A DNA stretch of 37,752 nucleotides from Clostridia bacterium. GTDB taxonomy: Bacteria; Bacillota; Clostridia; Oscillospirales; CAG-272. The notes beneath the pieces are model-generated. The model had not been told where the DNA came from. It searched no databases and was given only the letters and a program-made list of their open reading frames with translations. The translations under genes and the position numbers were made by a program. Shown in pieces: positions 1 to 8,582 of this stretch. Each line of letters begins with the position of its first letter. Position 1 is the first letter of the stretch. The DNA is taken from NCBI GenBank assembly GCA_017501005.1, contig JAFVXT010000160.1, forward strand, positions 1 through 37,752. Reading direction: 5' to 3'.

Positions 1-781
1 GCGGCTTCCACAAGGCAAAGATGACGATGGCAATGGCAAGCCAGCCGCGGTCACCAAAGCCGTTGTTGGTCCAAGCGCCTGTGGTATAATCCATCACGAA
101 ATAGAGTCCGCCAAGACCTGCGATCATACCGCCGATACAGGTGGAAACGTATTTATACTTGGTGACGTTGATGCCTGCGGCATCGGCGGTGGCGGGGTTT
201 TCACCGACCGCACGCAGATGCAGACCGACTCTTGTTTTCTTGAGAATGAAGCCTGCCACAAGCGCGCAGGCGATGGCGAGATACACCATAAAGCCGTGCG
301 AGAACAGGATCTCGCCGATCGGGCCGAGGCTCTCTGCAAAGGGCAAGGGGGTGCGGAACACCTTGGCGAAGCGCGTGAGCGAGACCGTGGGGATATCACT
401 GCCCGTCAGCTTGATGAGCGAGCCGCCGAAAAAGTTACCGAAGCCGACACCGAAGGTGGTGAGGGCAAGACCCGTGACGTTTTGATTGGCACGGAGAGTG
501 ACCGTCAAGAAGCAATAGAGCAGCGAAGCCAGCCCCGAGCCGATCAGGGAGCAGATCAGGGGAATGAGAATGGCAAAGAGGGGGGCAATATGGGTGGGGC
601 CGACCGCATCCTGATAGAGGAAGCCGCCGATGACGCCCGAGATCGCGCCGATATACATGATACCGGGGATACCGAGGTTCAGATTGCCCGATTTTTCGGT
701 GACGATCTCACCCGTGGCACCGAAAAGAAGCGGCGTACCGCCGATGATGGCGGAATGAATGAACGGAATGACAGGAAACAT
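1..781 (-). CDS. ABC transporter permease, nucleoside/BMP type (second permease, C-terminus outside window)
   Basis: This is an inner-membrane permease of the BPD_transp_2 family, the last gene of a BMP-type nucleoside uptake system (NupQ/YufQ-like). Translation from the ATG at 781 runs open to base 1, giving 260 residues of an expected 300-320, so the end lies outside the window. The N-terminus MFPVIPFIHSAI leads into the family region GEIVTEKSGNLNLG, with a later GLHLRAVGENPATADAAGI loop that is typical of the coupling region. Long hydrophobic stretches suggest many membrane helices. The ATG overlaps the TGA of the upstream permease (ATGA), which implies translational coupling. The exact substrate cannot be read from the sequence; nucleosides are the family expectation. 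Confidence 0.9.
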   Translation of the reverse strand, partial: MFPVIPFIHSAIIGGTPLLFGATGEIVTEKSGNLNLGIPGIMYIGAISGVIGGFLYQDAVGPTHIAPLFAILIPLICSLIGSGLASLLYCFLTVTLRANQNVTGLALTTFGVGFGNFFGGSLIKLTGSDIPTVSLTRFAKVFRTPLPFAESLGPIGEILFSHGFMVYLAIACALVAGFILKKTRVGLHLRAVGENPATADAAGINVTKYKYVSTCIGGMIAGLGGLYFVMDYTTGAWTNNGFGDRGWLAIAIVIFALWKP

Positions 782-1911
782 CACGCCACCTCCTTTGCTT
801 CGTCGGCAAGGTTCTTTTTCTTACGGTTGACATGTAACTGATAGTTGACAAAAAATTCGCATCCGATGATGAAGAAGAGAATGATACCCGTCAGGATATC
901 GGCAAAGGACGCGTTGAGACCGAAGACCGAGGAAACCTCCTCGGCACCGTGCGCCATGAAGATGATGAGCGCGGAGGTCAGCACCATCATAAAGGGATTG
1001 AAATGGGCAAGCCAGGACACCATAATCGCGGTGAAGCCGCGGCTGTCCGCGGTGCTCGTGGTGATACCGTGGTGCGTACCGCCAACCAGCAAAAAGCCGA
1101 CGAGCGCGCAGATCGCACCCGAGATGGCCATGGTGCGAAGCATGACCTTTTTGACGTTGATCCCGATATAGCGGGCGGTATTCTCACTTTCACCGACGAC
1201 CGAGATCTCATAGCCGTGCTTGGTATATTTGAGATAGATATAGATCACGACAGTCAGCACGGCCACAACGAGAATACTCAAAAAATAGGGGTGAATGATC
1301 TCGGGCAGCCAGCCGTGCGTCAGCTCGGTCGGGCCGATCGTGCTTTGTCCGCTCTTATCCGCCACGTTCAAAAAGAAGCGGACGAGCTGGATTGACACGT
1401 AGTTCATCATGAGTGTGAAAAGCGTTTCGTTCGTGCCGAAATGCGCCTTGAAGAAGGCGGGGAGCAAGCCCCAGACGGCACCTGCGATGAGTGCCGTGAC
1501 CAGCATGATGAGAATGAGCGCCCATCGGGGCACGCTATTGCCGATATAGAACATACAAACGGCGGTGGCAAGCGCACCGATGAGGATCTGTCCCTCGCCG
1601 CCGATGTTCCAGAAGCGCATTTTAAATGCGGTGGTGAGGGCAAGCGCAACGGCAAGCAGCATGGCGGTTTCGAGCAGGGTACGCCAGATACGCACCGACG
1701 TGCCGAACGCACCGTCGAAAATGGTGGCATAGACCGAGAAGGGGTTATCGCCCGTTACGAAAATGGTGATAACACCGCAGAAAAGGAGCGAAGCGAGAAT
1801 GGCGACCACGCGGATCAGAATTGCTTGGGAGAGAGGCAATGCCGCACGCTTGGTGATGTGAATAAGCGGCTCATGCGTTTTCTTTTCCTTGACTTTGACA
1901 TCATTTTTCAT
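781..1911 (-). CDS. ABC transporter permease, nucleoside/BMP type (first permease)
   Basis: This 376-residue membrane permease of the BPD_transp_2 family (NupP/YufP-like) should form the channel together with the gene that follows it. A short charged cytoplasmic N-terminus rich in lysine precedes the first helix (about residues 30-52). The diagnostic segment FWNIGGEGQILIGA follows at about residues 84-97, and the coupling loop KHGYEISVVGESENTARYIG lies in the C-terminal half. The start overlaps the stop of the ATPase gene (ATGA) and has a GGAGG Shine-Dalgarno site inside that gene. Coupled overlaps on both sides indicate one operon. The family assignment is firm; nucleoside specificity is inferred from the BMP-type partner. 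Confidence 0.93.
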   Translation of the reverse strand: MKNDVKVKEKKTHEPLIHITKRAALPLSQAILIRVVAILASLLFCGVITIFVTGDNPFSVYATIFDGAFGTSVRIWRTLLETAMLLAVALALTTAFKMRFWNIGGEGQILIGALATAVCMFYIGNSVPRWALILIMLVTALIAGAVWGLLPAFFKAHFGTNETLFTLMMNYVSIQLVRFFLNVADKSGQSTIGPTELTHGWLPEIIHPYFLSILVVAVLTVVIYIYLKYTKHGYEISVVGESENTARYIGINVKKVMLRTMAISGAICALVGFLLVGGTHHGITTSTADSRGFTAIMVSWLAHFNPFMMVLTSALIIFMAHGAEEVSSVFGLNASFADILTGIILFFIIGCEFFVNYQLHVNRKKKNLADEAKEVA

Positions 1912-3443
1912 GCCTCTTCCCTCCTTTCGGTGGCGGTCATCAGATAGCCGACCTCTTCCTTGGTGGTCTTTCTTGCGTCAAGTGTACCCGTGATGACACC
2001 CGAGCCGATGACGAGGATTCTGTCGCAAAGCTCAAGCAATACGTCAAGGTCCTCACCGACGAAGATGACGGCAACGCCGCTTTCCTTTTGTCGGTTCAAA
2101 AGATGATAGATGGTGTAAGACGAGTTGATATCCAGGCCGCGCACGGGATAGGCGGCCATGAGCACGGTGGGGGCGGCGGCGATTTCACGGCCGACCAGCA
2201 CCTTTTGCACGTTACCGCCCGAAAGACGGCGCACGGGGGTGGTGGTGCCGGGGGTGACCACCTCAAGCTCGTCAATGATACGCTCGGCAAGCTCATGCGG
2301 CGGCTTACGGTCAACGAAGAAGGAATGGCCGACACGGTAGCTTCTGAGCATCATATTGTCGGTGATATCCATATTGCCGACAAGGCCCATGCCCAAGCGG
2401 TCCTCGGGCACGAAGGAAAGGCGCACGCCGAGATCGCGGATCTGCACGGGGGTTTTATCGCGCAGATTGACCTCTTCCCCGCCTGCCTTCGGATCGTAAT
2501 AGAGAATCTCGCCGTTCTCCAGCTTCTGCAAGCCCGCAATGGCCTCCAGCAGCTCACGCTGGCCGCTGCCAGCGATGCCCGCAATGCCGAGAATCTCGCC
2601 GCTTCTTGCTTCAAAGGACACGTTATCGAGCACCTTGACGCCCTCGCGGTTCACGCAATTGAGGCCGCGCACGACCAGACGGTCAAGAGGCTCCTTCGGT
2701 TCGCTTCTGGCGATATTGAGAGAAACCTTCTTACCGACCATCATTTCGGTCAGCGCACCTTCGTTCGTTTCGGCGGTATTCACCGTGGCGATATGTTCAC
2801 CGCGGCGCAAAACGGCCACGCGGTCGGAGATCGAAAGCACCTCGTGCATTTTATGTGTAATGATGATGATGGATTTTCCGTCGTCACGCATTTTACGCAG
2901 AACCGCAAACAGCTTTTGCGTTTCCTGCGGCGTTAAGACGGCGGTCGGCTCGTCGAGAATGAGGATCTCGGCACCGCGGTAAAGCACCTTGATGATTTCA
3001 ACAGTCTGCTTTTCCGAAACCGCCATATCGTAAATTTTCTTCTTTGGATCAAGCTCAAAGCCATAGCGCGCGGTGATTTCCGCGATGCGCTCGGTGGCAC
3101 GCTTGAGGTCGTATTTGCCGTCTTCAATGCCGAGCACGATATTTTCGGCGGCCGTAAAGACGTCGATCAGCTTGAAATGCTGATGGATCATACCGATGCC
3201 GTAAGAAAAGGCATCTTTCGGAGAGGCGATGGTGACGGGCGCGCCGTCAATGAAAATCTCGCCCTCGTCGGGAAAATAAATACCCGAGATCATATTCATA
3301 AGCGTTGTCTTGCCGCTTCCGTTTTCACCGAGAATGGCAAGAATTTCGCCGTGACGGACGTCAAGATCGACGTCACGGTTGGCAACCACCTCGCCGAAGC
3401 GCTTGGTGATGCCCTTGAGTTCAAGTGCGGGTACGTTTGACAC
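1908..3443 (-). CDS. ABC transporter ATP-binding protein with two ATPase domains, nucleoside/BMP type
   Basis: This cytoplasmic protein powers the transporter and carries two fused nucleotide-binding domains in 511 residues (NupO/YufO-like). The first domain has a complete Walker A, GENGSGKTT, near residue 45, and Walker B ILILDEPTAVL. The second is degenerate: GIAGSGQRE lacks the Walker A lysine, the signature LSGGNVQK is intact, and the Walker B equivalent reads VLMAAYPVRGLD. That asymmetry is normal for this family and for sugar importers of the RbsA type. I place the start at the GTG at 3443 because AGGAGG lies about seven bases upstream of it. An in-frame ATG at 3482 would put that site inside the gene and lacks its own. 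Confidence 0.92.
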   Translation of the reverse strand: MSNVPALELKGITKRFGEVVANRDVDLDVRHGEILAILGENGSGKTTLMNMISGIYFPDEGEIFIDGAPVTIASPKDAFSYGIGMIHQHFKLIDVFTAAENIVLGIEDGKYDLKRATERIAEITARYGFELDPKKKIYDMAVSEKQTVEIIKVLYRGAEILILDEPTAVLTPQETQKLFAVLRKMRDDGKSIIIITHKMHEVLSISDRVAVLRRGEHIATVNTAETNEGALTEMMVGKKVSLNIARSEPKEPLDRLVVRGLNCVNREGVKVLDNVSFEARSGEILGIAGIAGSGQRELLEAIAGLQKLENGEILYYDPKAGGEEVNLRDKTPVQIRDLGVRLSFVPEDRLGMGLVGNMDITDNMMLRSYRVGHSFFVDRKPPHELAERIIDELEVVTPGTTTPVRRLSGGNVQKVLVGREIAAAPTVLMAAYPVRGLDINSSYTIYHLLNRQKESGVAVIFVGEDLDVLLELCDRILVIGSGVITGTLDARKTTKEEVGYLMTATERREEA

Positions 3444-3492
3444 GGAACGTCCTCCTTCTGTGTCCTTCTCACAGGGATTCATACAATTTCAT

Positions 3493-3525
3493 AATGGGGT
3501 GTCGCGCAGAATGCGGCACCCCATT
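3493..3525 (-). other. Intercistronic hairpin between BMP lipoprotein and ATPase genes
   Basis: Arms 3493-3505 and 3513-3525 pair over 13 bp (AATGGGGTG core, one wobble) around a 7-base loop. No T-run follows on the minus strand, so it is not a classical terminator. A hairpin here commonly protects the 3' end of the abundant binding-protein mRNA relative to the transporter mRNA; that role is inference. Confidence 0.6.
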
Positions 3526-3560
3526 CGATGTGAAAAAATGTCGGTTTACTGAAAACGCAA

Positions 3561-4844
3561 TCAGCTCAACTCGGTGATACCGTCGATGCGGATATCGAAG
3601 TAAGGAGCCGAACGGTCGGAGCTTTCAGCGAAAGCGCCGTCCTTGATGGCTTCGGTTTCGGGAGCGAAATCGCCGAAATCGTCAACGTCTGTAAGGTAAG
3701 ATTCAACCTTCTTGCCGTTCACGGTGAAGGTATCGATATCGAAGACGTCAAGCTCGCCTGCCTGGATCTTGGTCACAAGCTCCTGGATCTTTTCGAAGGT
3801 ACCCTCTGCTGCAACGTCGAGGTTGATGGCAGAAAGAACGACAGAGCCTTCCTTGATACCGCCGCACCAGTCAACAGCAATTTCCTTGCCGGTCACAACC
3901 TGCTTCACAATGTAAACGTAGTAAGGCGTCCAGTTGATGGCAGAAGAAACGATGAAGGTTTCGGGGCAAGCGGCAACCGTGCTGCCGTTATAGGAAACGT
4001 TCGGAACACCTGCAACCTCGCATGCGTTCGGAGCGCCCATGGAGTCTGCGTGCTGGCTGATCAGAACGCACTTATCCTTGGTGATGAGAGCTTCTGCAGC
4101 GGATTTTTCTTCAGCTTCATTATACCAGGATTTGGTGTAACGAACCTTCATGGTAACCGAAGGACATACGGATCTTGCGCCGAGGAAGAAGGAAGTATAG
4201 CCCGATACAACCTCTGCATAGGGGAATGCGCCGACGTAACCGATCACAGCCTGTTCAGCGGTAATCTTGCCGTCCTTGATCATTTCGTTGAGCTTCATAC
4301 CTGCAGCAACACCTGCAAGGAAACGGCCCTGGTAAATGTCAGCAAAGGCGTTATGGAAGTTTTTAAGGCCTTCTTTTTCATCAGTATCGAGAGCTTCTGT
4401 ATGAGCCTTCGTACCGGTTGCATGGCAGAACTCTACGTTCGGAAATTCCTTTGCAACGGGAATGAGATAGCCCTCATGACCGAAGCTGTTGGCGAAGACG
4501 ATTGCGCAGCCCTGACCTGCGAGGTCGCGAGCAGCATCCGTGCAAGCGGGGCCTTCTTCAACGTTGGTCTTGATGATCACCTGCTCATCCTTCAAGCCGA
4601 GAGCGGTCTGCATTCTCTTCGCAGCATCGATGAAGTTCTTATCGTAGGTGGAGTTTTCATCATGCAGGCAGATAAAGCCGATCTTGAAGGTTTCGGGAAT
4701 CTCAAAATCGGTGTCGAGAGCGACTTCGCTGATCGGAAGTTCGCTGGTTTCTGCTTCCGAGCCATCGCCCGAGCAAGCGGTCATGGCGACTGCGCCCAAG
4801 CACATGAGTGCAGCCAGAAGCAATGCGGTCAGTTTCTTGAACAT
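3561..4844 (-). CDS. BMP-family substrate-binding lipoprotein
   Basis: This 427-residue extracellular lipoprotein of the Bmp family (PF02608-type, NupN/YufN/PnrA-like) should capture nucleosides and deliver them to the permeases. The chosen ATG at 4844 gives MFKKLTALLLAALMCLGAV, a lysine-plus-hydrophobic lipoprotein signal with lipobox MTAC and acylated Cys24. A Ser/Glu-rich linker follows, then the Bmp fold beginning KIGFICLHDENSTYDKNF. GGAGG lies nine bases upstream of this ATG; upstream in-frame starts would add a charged stretch before the signal. It is the first gene of the four-gene operon, with its own promoter, a leader of about 150 nt, and a hairpin separating it from the ATPase gene. 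Confidence 0.93.
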   Translation of the reverse strand: MFKKLTALLLAALMCLGAVAMTACSGDGSEAETSELPISEVALDTDFEIPETFKIGFICLHDENSTYDKNFIDAAKRMQTALGLKDEQVIIKTNVEEGPACTDAARDLAGQGCAIVFANSFGHEGYLIPVAKEFPNVEFCHATGTKAHTEALDTDEKEGLKNFHNAFADIYQGRFLAGVAAGMKLNEMIKDGKITAEQAVIGYVGAFPYAEVVSGYTSFFLGARSVCPSVTMKVRYTKSWYNEAEEKSAAEALITKDKCVLISQHADSMGAPNACEVAGVPNVSYNGSTVAACPETFIVSSAINWTPYYVYIVKQVVTGKEIAVDWCGGIKEGSVVLSAINLDVAAEGTFEKIQELVTKIQAGELDVFDIDTFTVNGKKVESYLTDVDDFGDFAPETEAIKDGAFAESSDRSAPYFDIRIDGITELS

Positions 4845-4912
4845 GGGTATTTTCCTCCGTTTTTTTAATTTTTCCTTTTGATCTATTACACGGCTGAGCC
4901 GATGCAAAACTG

Positions 4913-4944
4913 AAGTAAGAAGTAAAAAGTAAGAGGTAAGAGGT
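4913..4944. repeat. Tandem 7-bp repeat (AAGTAAG type) in the BMP-gene leader
   Basis: Four consecutive heptamers (aagtaag, aagtaaa, aagtaag, aggtaag) plus a partial fifth are visible. They lie between the promoter and the start of the BMP lipoprotein gene and are therefore transcribed in its 5' untranslated region. Confidence 0.8.
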
Positions 4945-4976
4945 GCGGTTGATTTTTGCCGTAGGCAAAAAACCGC
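4945..4976 (-). other. Hairpin next to the heptamer repeats in the BMP-gene leader
   Basis: The inner stem pairs TTTTTGCC (4953-4960) with GGCAAAAA (4964-4971) around a 3-base loop. It is extended by GCGG (4945-4948) with CCGC (4973-4976) across an asymmetric bulge. It directly abuts the heptamer tract in the transcribed leader. I see no purine-riboswitch core. It could be an RNA regulatory hairpin or part of a dispersed repeat element. Confidence 0.55.
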
Positions 4977-4996
4977 GTAAATTTGATTACCTAATT

Positions 4997-5025
4997 ATTC
5001 TATCACAAGTTAATCACAAATGCAA
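4997..5025 (-). promoter_or_regulatory. Sigma-A-type promoter of the BMP transporter operon
   Basis: On the minus strand the -35 is TTGCAT (5020-5025) and the -10 is TAGAAT (4997-5002) with a 17-bp spacer. Within and beside the spacer, TTGTGAT occurs twice as a direct repeat 11 bp apart (5013-5019 and 5002-5008), placing both copies on one face of the helix. That makes them a candidate operator. Confidence 0.75.
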
Positions 5026-5050
5026 GGGTTTTTCGCAAAAAAACGAATTT

Positions 5051-6013
5051 TCACGAAAAAAGCAAGCGTGCCGCATTGACAAAGAGGATCTTATCAAGCT
5101 CTTCTCCCGAAAGACCGAGCGACAGAAGAAGGGCACTCACCTCGCGCGCGCTCTTCCACGGATAATCCGAGCCGAAGAGGATCTTTTGCGCGCCGTGCGC
5201 ACGGATGATCGCACGGTAAGCTTCGCGCGTGGGCTCGCCGTCAAAAAGGCCGAGATAGGCGGTATCGAGCAGAATCGGCTTGCCGACGAGGTATTTCTGC
5301 ACATCCTCCCACATGCGAAAGCCGCCGAGATGCGCACAGATCAGCCGCTCGCCCGAAATATAGTCAAGGGCATGCGCGATCGATGCGGGTGCGCCGTGCA
5401 CGGGGGGCGGAAAGCCGATATCGCGCCCTGCGTGAATGACTGTATAAAGGCCGAGTGCTTCGGCTTTTTTGAGAATCGCGATCGCACGCGGCGAGGAAAT
5501 CTCGAAATGCTGAAATTCAGGGTGCAATTTGATGCCGCGAAAGCCGCGCTCGGCAATGCGCTCCAGCTGATCAAGCGCTTTTTCATCGTCGGGGTGCACC
5601 GAAGCGAAGGAAAGAAGCGTGCCGCCGCCGAGCGAATCGTAAAAGGCTTGCTCCGCTTGGCTCGGGCGGCAGAGCTCTCTTTTGACCGTCAGAGATTCCT
5701 CGGCGGCCGTATAGACTGCCGTCAGGCCGGCAAAGGCCCTTTGGCAAGCGGCGAGCTTCTCTCTGTTTTGCCGATTCAAGCGTTCGGCAAAGGAAAGAAT
5801 ACTATCAAATTGCGAGGGGCGCGTGACGATCGGCATAATGACCGAAAGCGGCACGCATTCCCGCGCCATCGCGGCGAGTATGCCCTCTTCTGTGGCCTCG
5901 CCGCGCGGCAAAAGCTCTCTTCCCTCCACGCGCTGCGTGCCCGCAACCAGAGAGGAGACGGCGCGCGAGGCGATCGCATCGGGAAAGAGGTGACTGTGGA
6001 AATCGATCAACAT
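5051..6013 (-). CDS. Amidohydrolase family protein (metal-dependent TIM-barrel hydrolase)
   Basis: This 320-residue protein matches the amidohydrolase 2 (PF04909-like) fold. It has N-terminal metal ligands DFHSHLFPD (residues 4-12), a GFRGIKLHPEFQ strand mid-protein, a later histidine in ICAHLGGFRMWEDV, and the C-terminal aspartate motif LFGSDYPWKS. Members include decarboxylases and lactonases of aromatic and sugar acids; the substrate is not determinable here. It is the last gene of the rhaB-rhaA-manA-like run on the same strand, so a sugar-derived lactone or acid is conceivable (inference). The start at 6013 has AAAGGA upstream, and the final in-frame TAA of a decayed ORF lies only six bases before it. 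Confidence 0.8.
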   Translation of the reverse strand: MLIDFHSHLFPDAIASRAVSSLVAGTQRVEGRELLPRGEATEEGILAAMARECVPLSVIMPIVTRPSQFDSILSFAERLNRQNREKLAACQRAFAGLTAVYTAAEESLTVKRELCRPSQAEQAFYDSLGGGTLLSFASVHPDDEKALDQLERIAERGFRGIKLHPEFQHFEISSPRAIAILKKAEALGLYTVIHAGRDIGFPPPVHGAPASIAHALDYISGERLICAHLGGFRMWEDVQKYLVGKPILLDTAYLGLFDGEPTREAYRAIIRAHGAQKILFGSDYPWKSAREVSALLLSLGLSGEELDKILFVNAARLLFS

Positions 6014-6019
6014 AACGTT

Positions 6020-6313
6020 TTATTCCTTTTCGGGGTAGGCGATCATGCGCCCTCGGTATGCGCCTTTCGGCGGCGGGCAGTAGCTGCCGCGTGTGCCGTG
6101 CCGTCCACGATCGGGCAAAGGTGATCTTTCTGTCTGCGATACGTGCGGCGGTTGAAATCGGCATGGAAGGGGGCGCAATCGTCTTCTGTGAAAAGTTTAT
6201 CCCATTTCATCAGTCATATACCGCGCACGACGATGCCGTGCTATTTCTCGGAATGAAAGAAATTCAGAACCCTTTTCGAGAAAATGCCGCCTGCTCGGGC
6301 ATGATCTGCTCAA
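6020..6313 (-). pseudogene. Possible decayed or frameshifted small gene between manA-like and amidohydrolase genes
   Basis: About 320 bp separate the manA-like stop (6337) from the amidohydrolase start (6013), which is wide for this operon. After an AGAGGTG-like site, a TTG at 6313 opens 38 residues ending ...ARYMTDEMG at 6197. In another frame, ATG 6210 reads MKWDKLFTEDDCAPFHADFN and onward to 6043. In the third frame, RGSYCPPPKGAYRGRMIAYP and four further residues end at a TAA (6020-6022) beside the next gene's ribosome site. Read together through two or three frameshifts, these give one protein-like chain of about 90-100 residues. I recognise no family. Chance ORFs or sequencing errors are alternatives. 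Confidence 0.3.
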
Positions 6314-6336
6314 ATATGATCACCTCTTATGATGAT

Positions 6337-7320
6337 TCACTGTTTTTCAAAAAGGCAATCGGTGTCGGCCACGAGCGCGTGCCCCGAAACGGTATAAGCC
6401 CCCGTGCCTGCAGGCACGAAGACGGCGCCAAAGCGCGGCACCTCCAATACCGTGCCGCCACCCGAAATCGTCAGATCGGAAAGGGCCAGCACGCAGCGGA
6501 AGTACTTCTCCGCCGCGTCACAAAAGAGCTCGTCCTCGGCAGTTATGCGCACGCGGAAGCGATTTGTATCGGCAAGTGTATCGGCCGACGGCTCCTCCTC
6601 TGCCGCTTCATAGCGCGCAAACGTAAGCTCCTCTTCCCCATAGGGGCGCAAAACGGCAAGGCCGTCCTGCAGATGTAACGCGCGCTTTTGTCCGTTTTTA
6701 TCCGTGCGGTCGTAATCGTAGATGCGGTAGGTCGTATCCGAATTTTGCTGAATCTCGGCCACGGTGATGCCGCCGCCGAGCGCATGCAGAAGGCCTGCGG
6801 GAATATAATAAAAATCCCCTTCGGCAATTTTTTCGGTATGCACGCCCTCAAGCGTGCGCCCCTCCTCCACCGCCTTTGCAAACAGGGGGGCGGTCATACC
6901 CTCCTTCATGCCGTAGATAATCTCGGCATGCTCCTCGGCGTGCAGAGTATACCACATTTCGCTTTTGCCGAGACTCCCCGCATGCTCTTTGGCATAGAGA
7001 TCATCGGGATGCACCTGCACGGAAAGGGGTAGATCGGCATCGAGGATCTTCAAAAGAAGCGGAAAGGGCTGATCAGGCGTATAGGTGGGCGCGACGGTAT
7101 CGCCGCCCTGCTCTTTGATATAGTCGGCAAGCGTTTGTGCGCTGCCCGCAATTTTCGTATTGACGTCATCGCGCACCGAGAGTGCCCACAGCTCGGCGAT
7201 GCGATGCTCTTTTTTTCCCTGCAAGCGCGAGATGCGCGTGCCGCCCCACAAGGCGTCGCGCTCCTCGCCAACGAGAAGAAGCGGACGGCGGTTGCCGTCC
7301 GCTTTTTGAAGGTTACGCAT
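6337..7320 (-). CDS. manA: Mannose-6-phosphate isomerase, class I (cupin metalloenzyme)
   Basis: The enzyme interconverts mannose 6-phosphate and fructose 6-phosphate in the cytoplasm. The 327-residue product has the type I signature: the first strand ends ALWGGTR, and metal ligands lie in [15 protein letters not shown] and GKSEMWYTL. The second cupin part contains [20 protein letters not shown] and the following [10 protein letters not shown]. The ATG at 7320 overlaps the end of rhaA by eight bases, and I see no clear Shine-Dalgarno site, so translation probably depends on rhaA. An in-frame ATG at 7389 lies well inside rhaA and is less likely. A perfect 9-bp hairpin lies in codons 7-14. Its place in a rhamnose operon is unusual; the natural substrate might be another phospho-sugar. 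Confidence 0.85.
   Translation of the reverse strand: MRNLQKADGNRRPLLLVGEERDALWGGTRISRLQGKKEHRIAELWALSVRDDVNTKIAGSAQTLADYIKEQGGDTVAPTYTPDQPFPLLLKILDADLPLSVQVHPDDLYAKEHAGSLGKSEMWYTLHAEEHAEIIYGMKEGMTAPLFAKAVEEGRTLEGVHTEKIAEGDFYYIPAGLLHALGGGITVAEIQQNSDTTYRIYDYDRTDKNGQKRALHLQDGLAVLRPYGEEELTFARYEAAEEEPSADTLADTNRFRVRITAEDELFCDAAEKYFRCVLALSDLTISGGGTVLEVPRFGAVFVPAGTGAYTVSGHALVADTDCLFEKQ
7281..7307. terminator. Perfect hairpin with flanking T-run at the 5' end of the manA-like gene
   Basis: GCGGACGGC (7281-7289) and GCCGTCCGC (7294-7302) form a perfect 9-bp stem with a GGTT loop. On the plus strand TTTTT follows (7303-7307), the shape of an intrinsic terminator that would stop antisense transcripts. 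On the minus strand TTCTTCTCG follows, a weaker terminator. It lies within the first codons of the manA-like gene and could attenuate it relative to rhaA. Confidence 0.5.
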
Positions 7321-8557
7321 TTCGATTGGAGAGAACGTCGCGCTCGTAGCGACGCACCTCTGCAAGCCATCCCTCACGAACGGGCACATTCATGCGGCGG
7401 CAGTATTCATCGTAGACTGCGCCGAAGGGATAGGTTTTGTATTCCTCGACAAGGGCAAGGCGTGCGGTGAAGTCACCTGCAAGCTCGCTTTCCATGAGCG
7501 CCTTGGTGGGCTCAAGCATGGCGCGCAGAAGTGCCTTTTGCATATTGCGCGTGCCGATCACCCAAGCAGCAATGCGGTTGATCGAGGCATCGAAATAGTC
7601 AAGGCCGACGTGCGTGCGGTCAAGCAGATTCGTGCGAACCAGCGCGTGTGCGATGGCCTGCAGCTCGTCGTCCATGATGACGACGTGGTCGCTGTCCCAA
7701 CGGACGGGGCGGCTGACGTGCAGGGAAAGCTCCTTCGTGAAGAGCAAAACCGACGAGATCTTATCCGAGATAACCTCGGTCGGATGGAAGTGGCCGGAGT
7801 CGAGCGTATACGCGATATCGCGCGTGGCGGCATAGGCGAGGGCAAACTCATTCGATGCCACGGTATAGCTTTCGGCACCGATGCCGAACACCTTGCTTTC
7901 AAGGGCGTCGAGGTGCAAAGCGCGATCCTTCTTTTCGGCAAAGACTTGGTCAAGGGCGGCGGCCATGCGTGCGCGCGGGCCTTCGCGGTCAACGGGGATA
8001 TCCTTTGAGCCGTCGGGGAACCAGAAGTTGGTGAGCGACGGTGTGCCCGTGCGGCGGCCGAAGGCTTCGCTGACGTCGCGCGAGGTCTTGCAGTGCGCGA
8101 TCCAGAAATCACGAACGGCGGGATCGGCGGACGAAATGGTCATGCCGCTATCGGCCATGGGGTGTGAAAAGCAGGTGGGGTTATAGTCAAGACCGAGCTT
8201 CTTCTCTGCCGCCCAATCCATCCAAGTGGCGAAATGGCGAGGCGCAAGCTCGGGCAGATCGACCTCCTCGTCGGTATCTGCATAAATGGCGTGGAGACTC
8301 AAGCGGTGCTGACCGGGGATCAGGGAGAGTGCGAGATCAAGGTCGGCACGCAGCTCCTCTGCCGTGCGTGCGCGGCCGGGATAGTTGCCCGTGGTCTGAA
8401 TACCGCCCGAAAGCGCGCGGTTGAAGAGGAATCCCTTGACGTCGTCACCCTGCCAGCAATGAATCGAGATGGGGGCGCGTGCAAGGCGCGCGATGGCTTC
8501 TTCGGTATCCACACCGATCGAAGCATACATTTCTTTGGCAAGCTCGTAATTGTTCAT
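7313..8557 (-). CDS. rhaA: L-rhamnose isomerase
   Basis: This cytoplasmic enzyme converts L-rhamnose to L-rhamnulose, the first committed step of rhamnose use, and needs divalent metal such as manganese. The 414-residue length matches the family (about 419 in E. coli). The N-terminus reads [20 protein letters not shown], followed by [15 protein letters not shown]. Metal- and substrate-site segments include the [16 protein letters not shown]-like region (DSGHFHPTE) and [18 protein letters not shown] lies seven bases upstream of the ATG. It follows rhaB by 25 bases on the same strand, so rhaBA form one transcript with the downstream manA-like gene. Confidence 0.96.
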   Translation of the reverse strand: MNNYELAKEMYASIGVDTEEAIARLARAPISIHCWQGDDVKGFLFNRALSGGIQTTGNYPGRARTAEELRADLDLALSLIPGQHRLSLHAIYADTDEEVDLPELAPRHFATWMDWAAEKKLGLDYNPTCFSHPMADSGMTISSADPAVRDFWIAHCKTSRDVSEAFGRRTGTPSLTNFWFPDGSKDIPVDREGPRARMAAALDQVFAEKKDRALHLDALESKVFGIGAESYTVASNEFALAYAATRDIAYTLDSGHFHPTEVISDKISSVLLFTKELSLHVSRPVRWDSDHVVIMDDELQAIAHALVRTNLLDRTHVGLDYFDASINRIAAWVIGTRNMQKALLRAMLEPTKALMESELAGDFTARLALVEEYKTYPFGAVYDEYCRRMNVPVREGWLAEVRRYERDVLSNRNA

Positions 8558-8582
8558 ATCTATGCTCCTTTACTGTATTAAT

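Noticed and set aside
2500-2620. Missing Walker A lysine in the second ATPase domain as a defect
   Set aside because: The GxxGxGQ form is normal for the second domain of BMP-type and sugar-type double ATPases.
4860-5000. Purine riboswitch in the transporter leader
   Set aside because: The leader is long enough, but I find no three-way-junction core or conserved loop sequences, only a heptamer repeat and one hairpin.
4943-6124. Plus-strand open frame of 393 codons
   Set aside because: It covers the amidohydrolase gene in antisense and is Arg/Ala-rich without a motif.
6058-6678. Plus-strand open frame of 206 codons with a plausible-looking middle
   Set aside because: It starts in the decayed spacer and runs antisense into the manA-like gene, with no ribosome site; all genes from 1 to 10067 are on the other strand.
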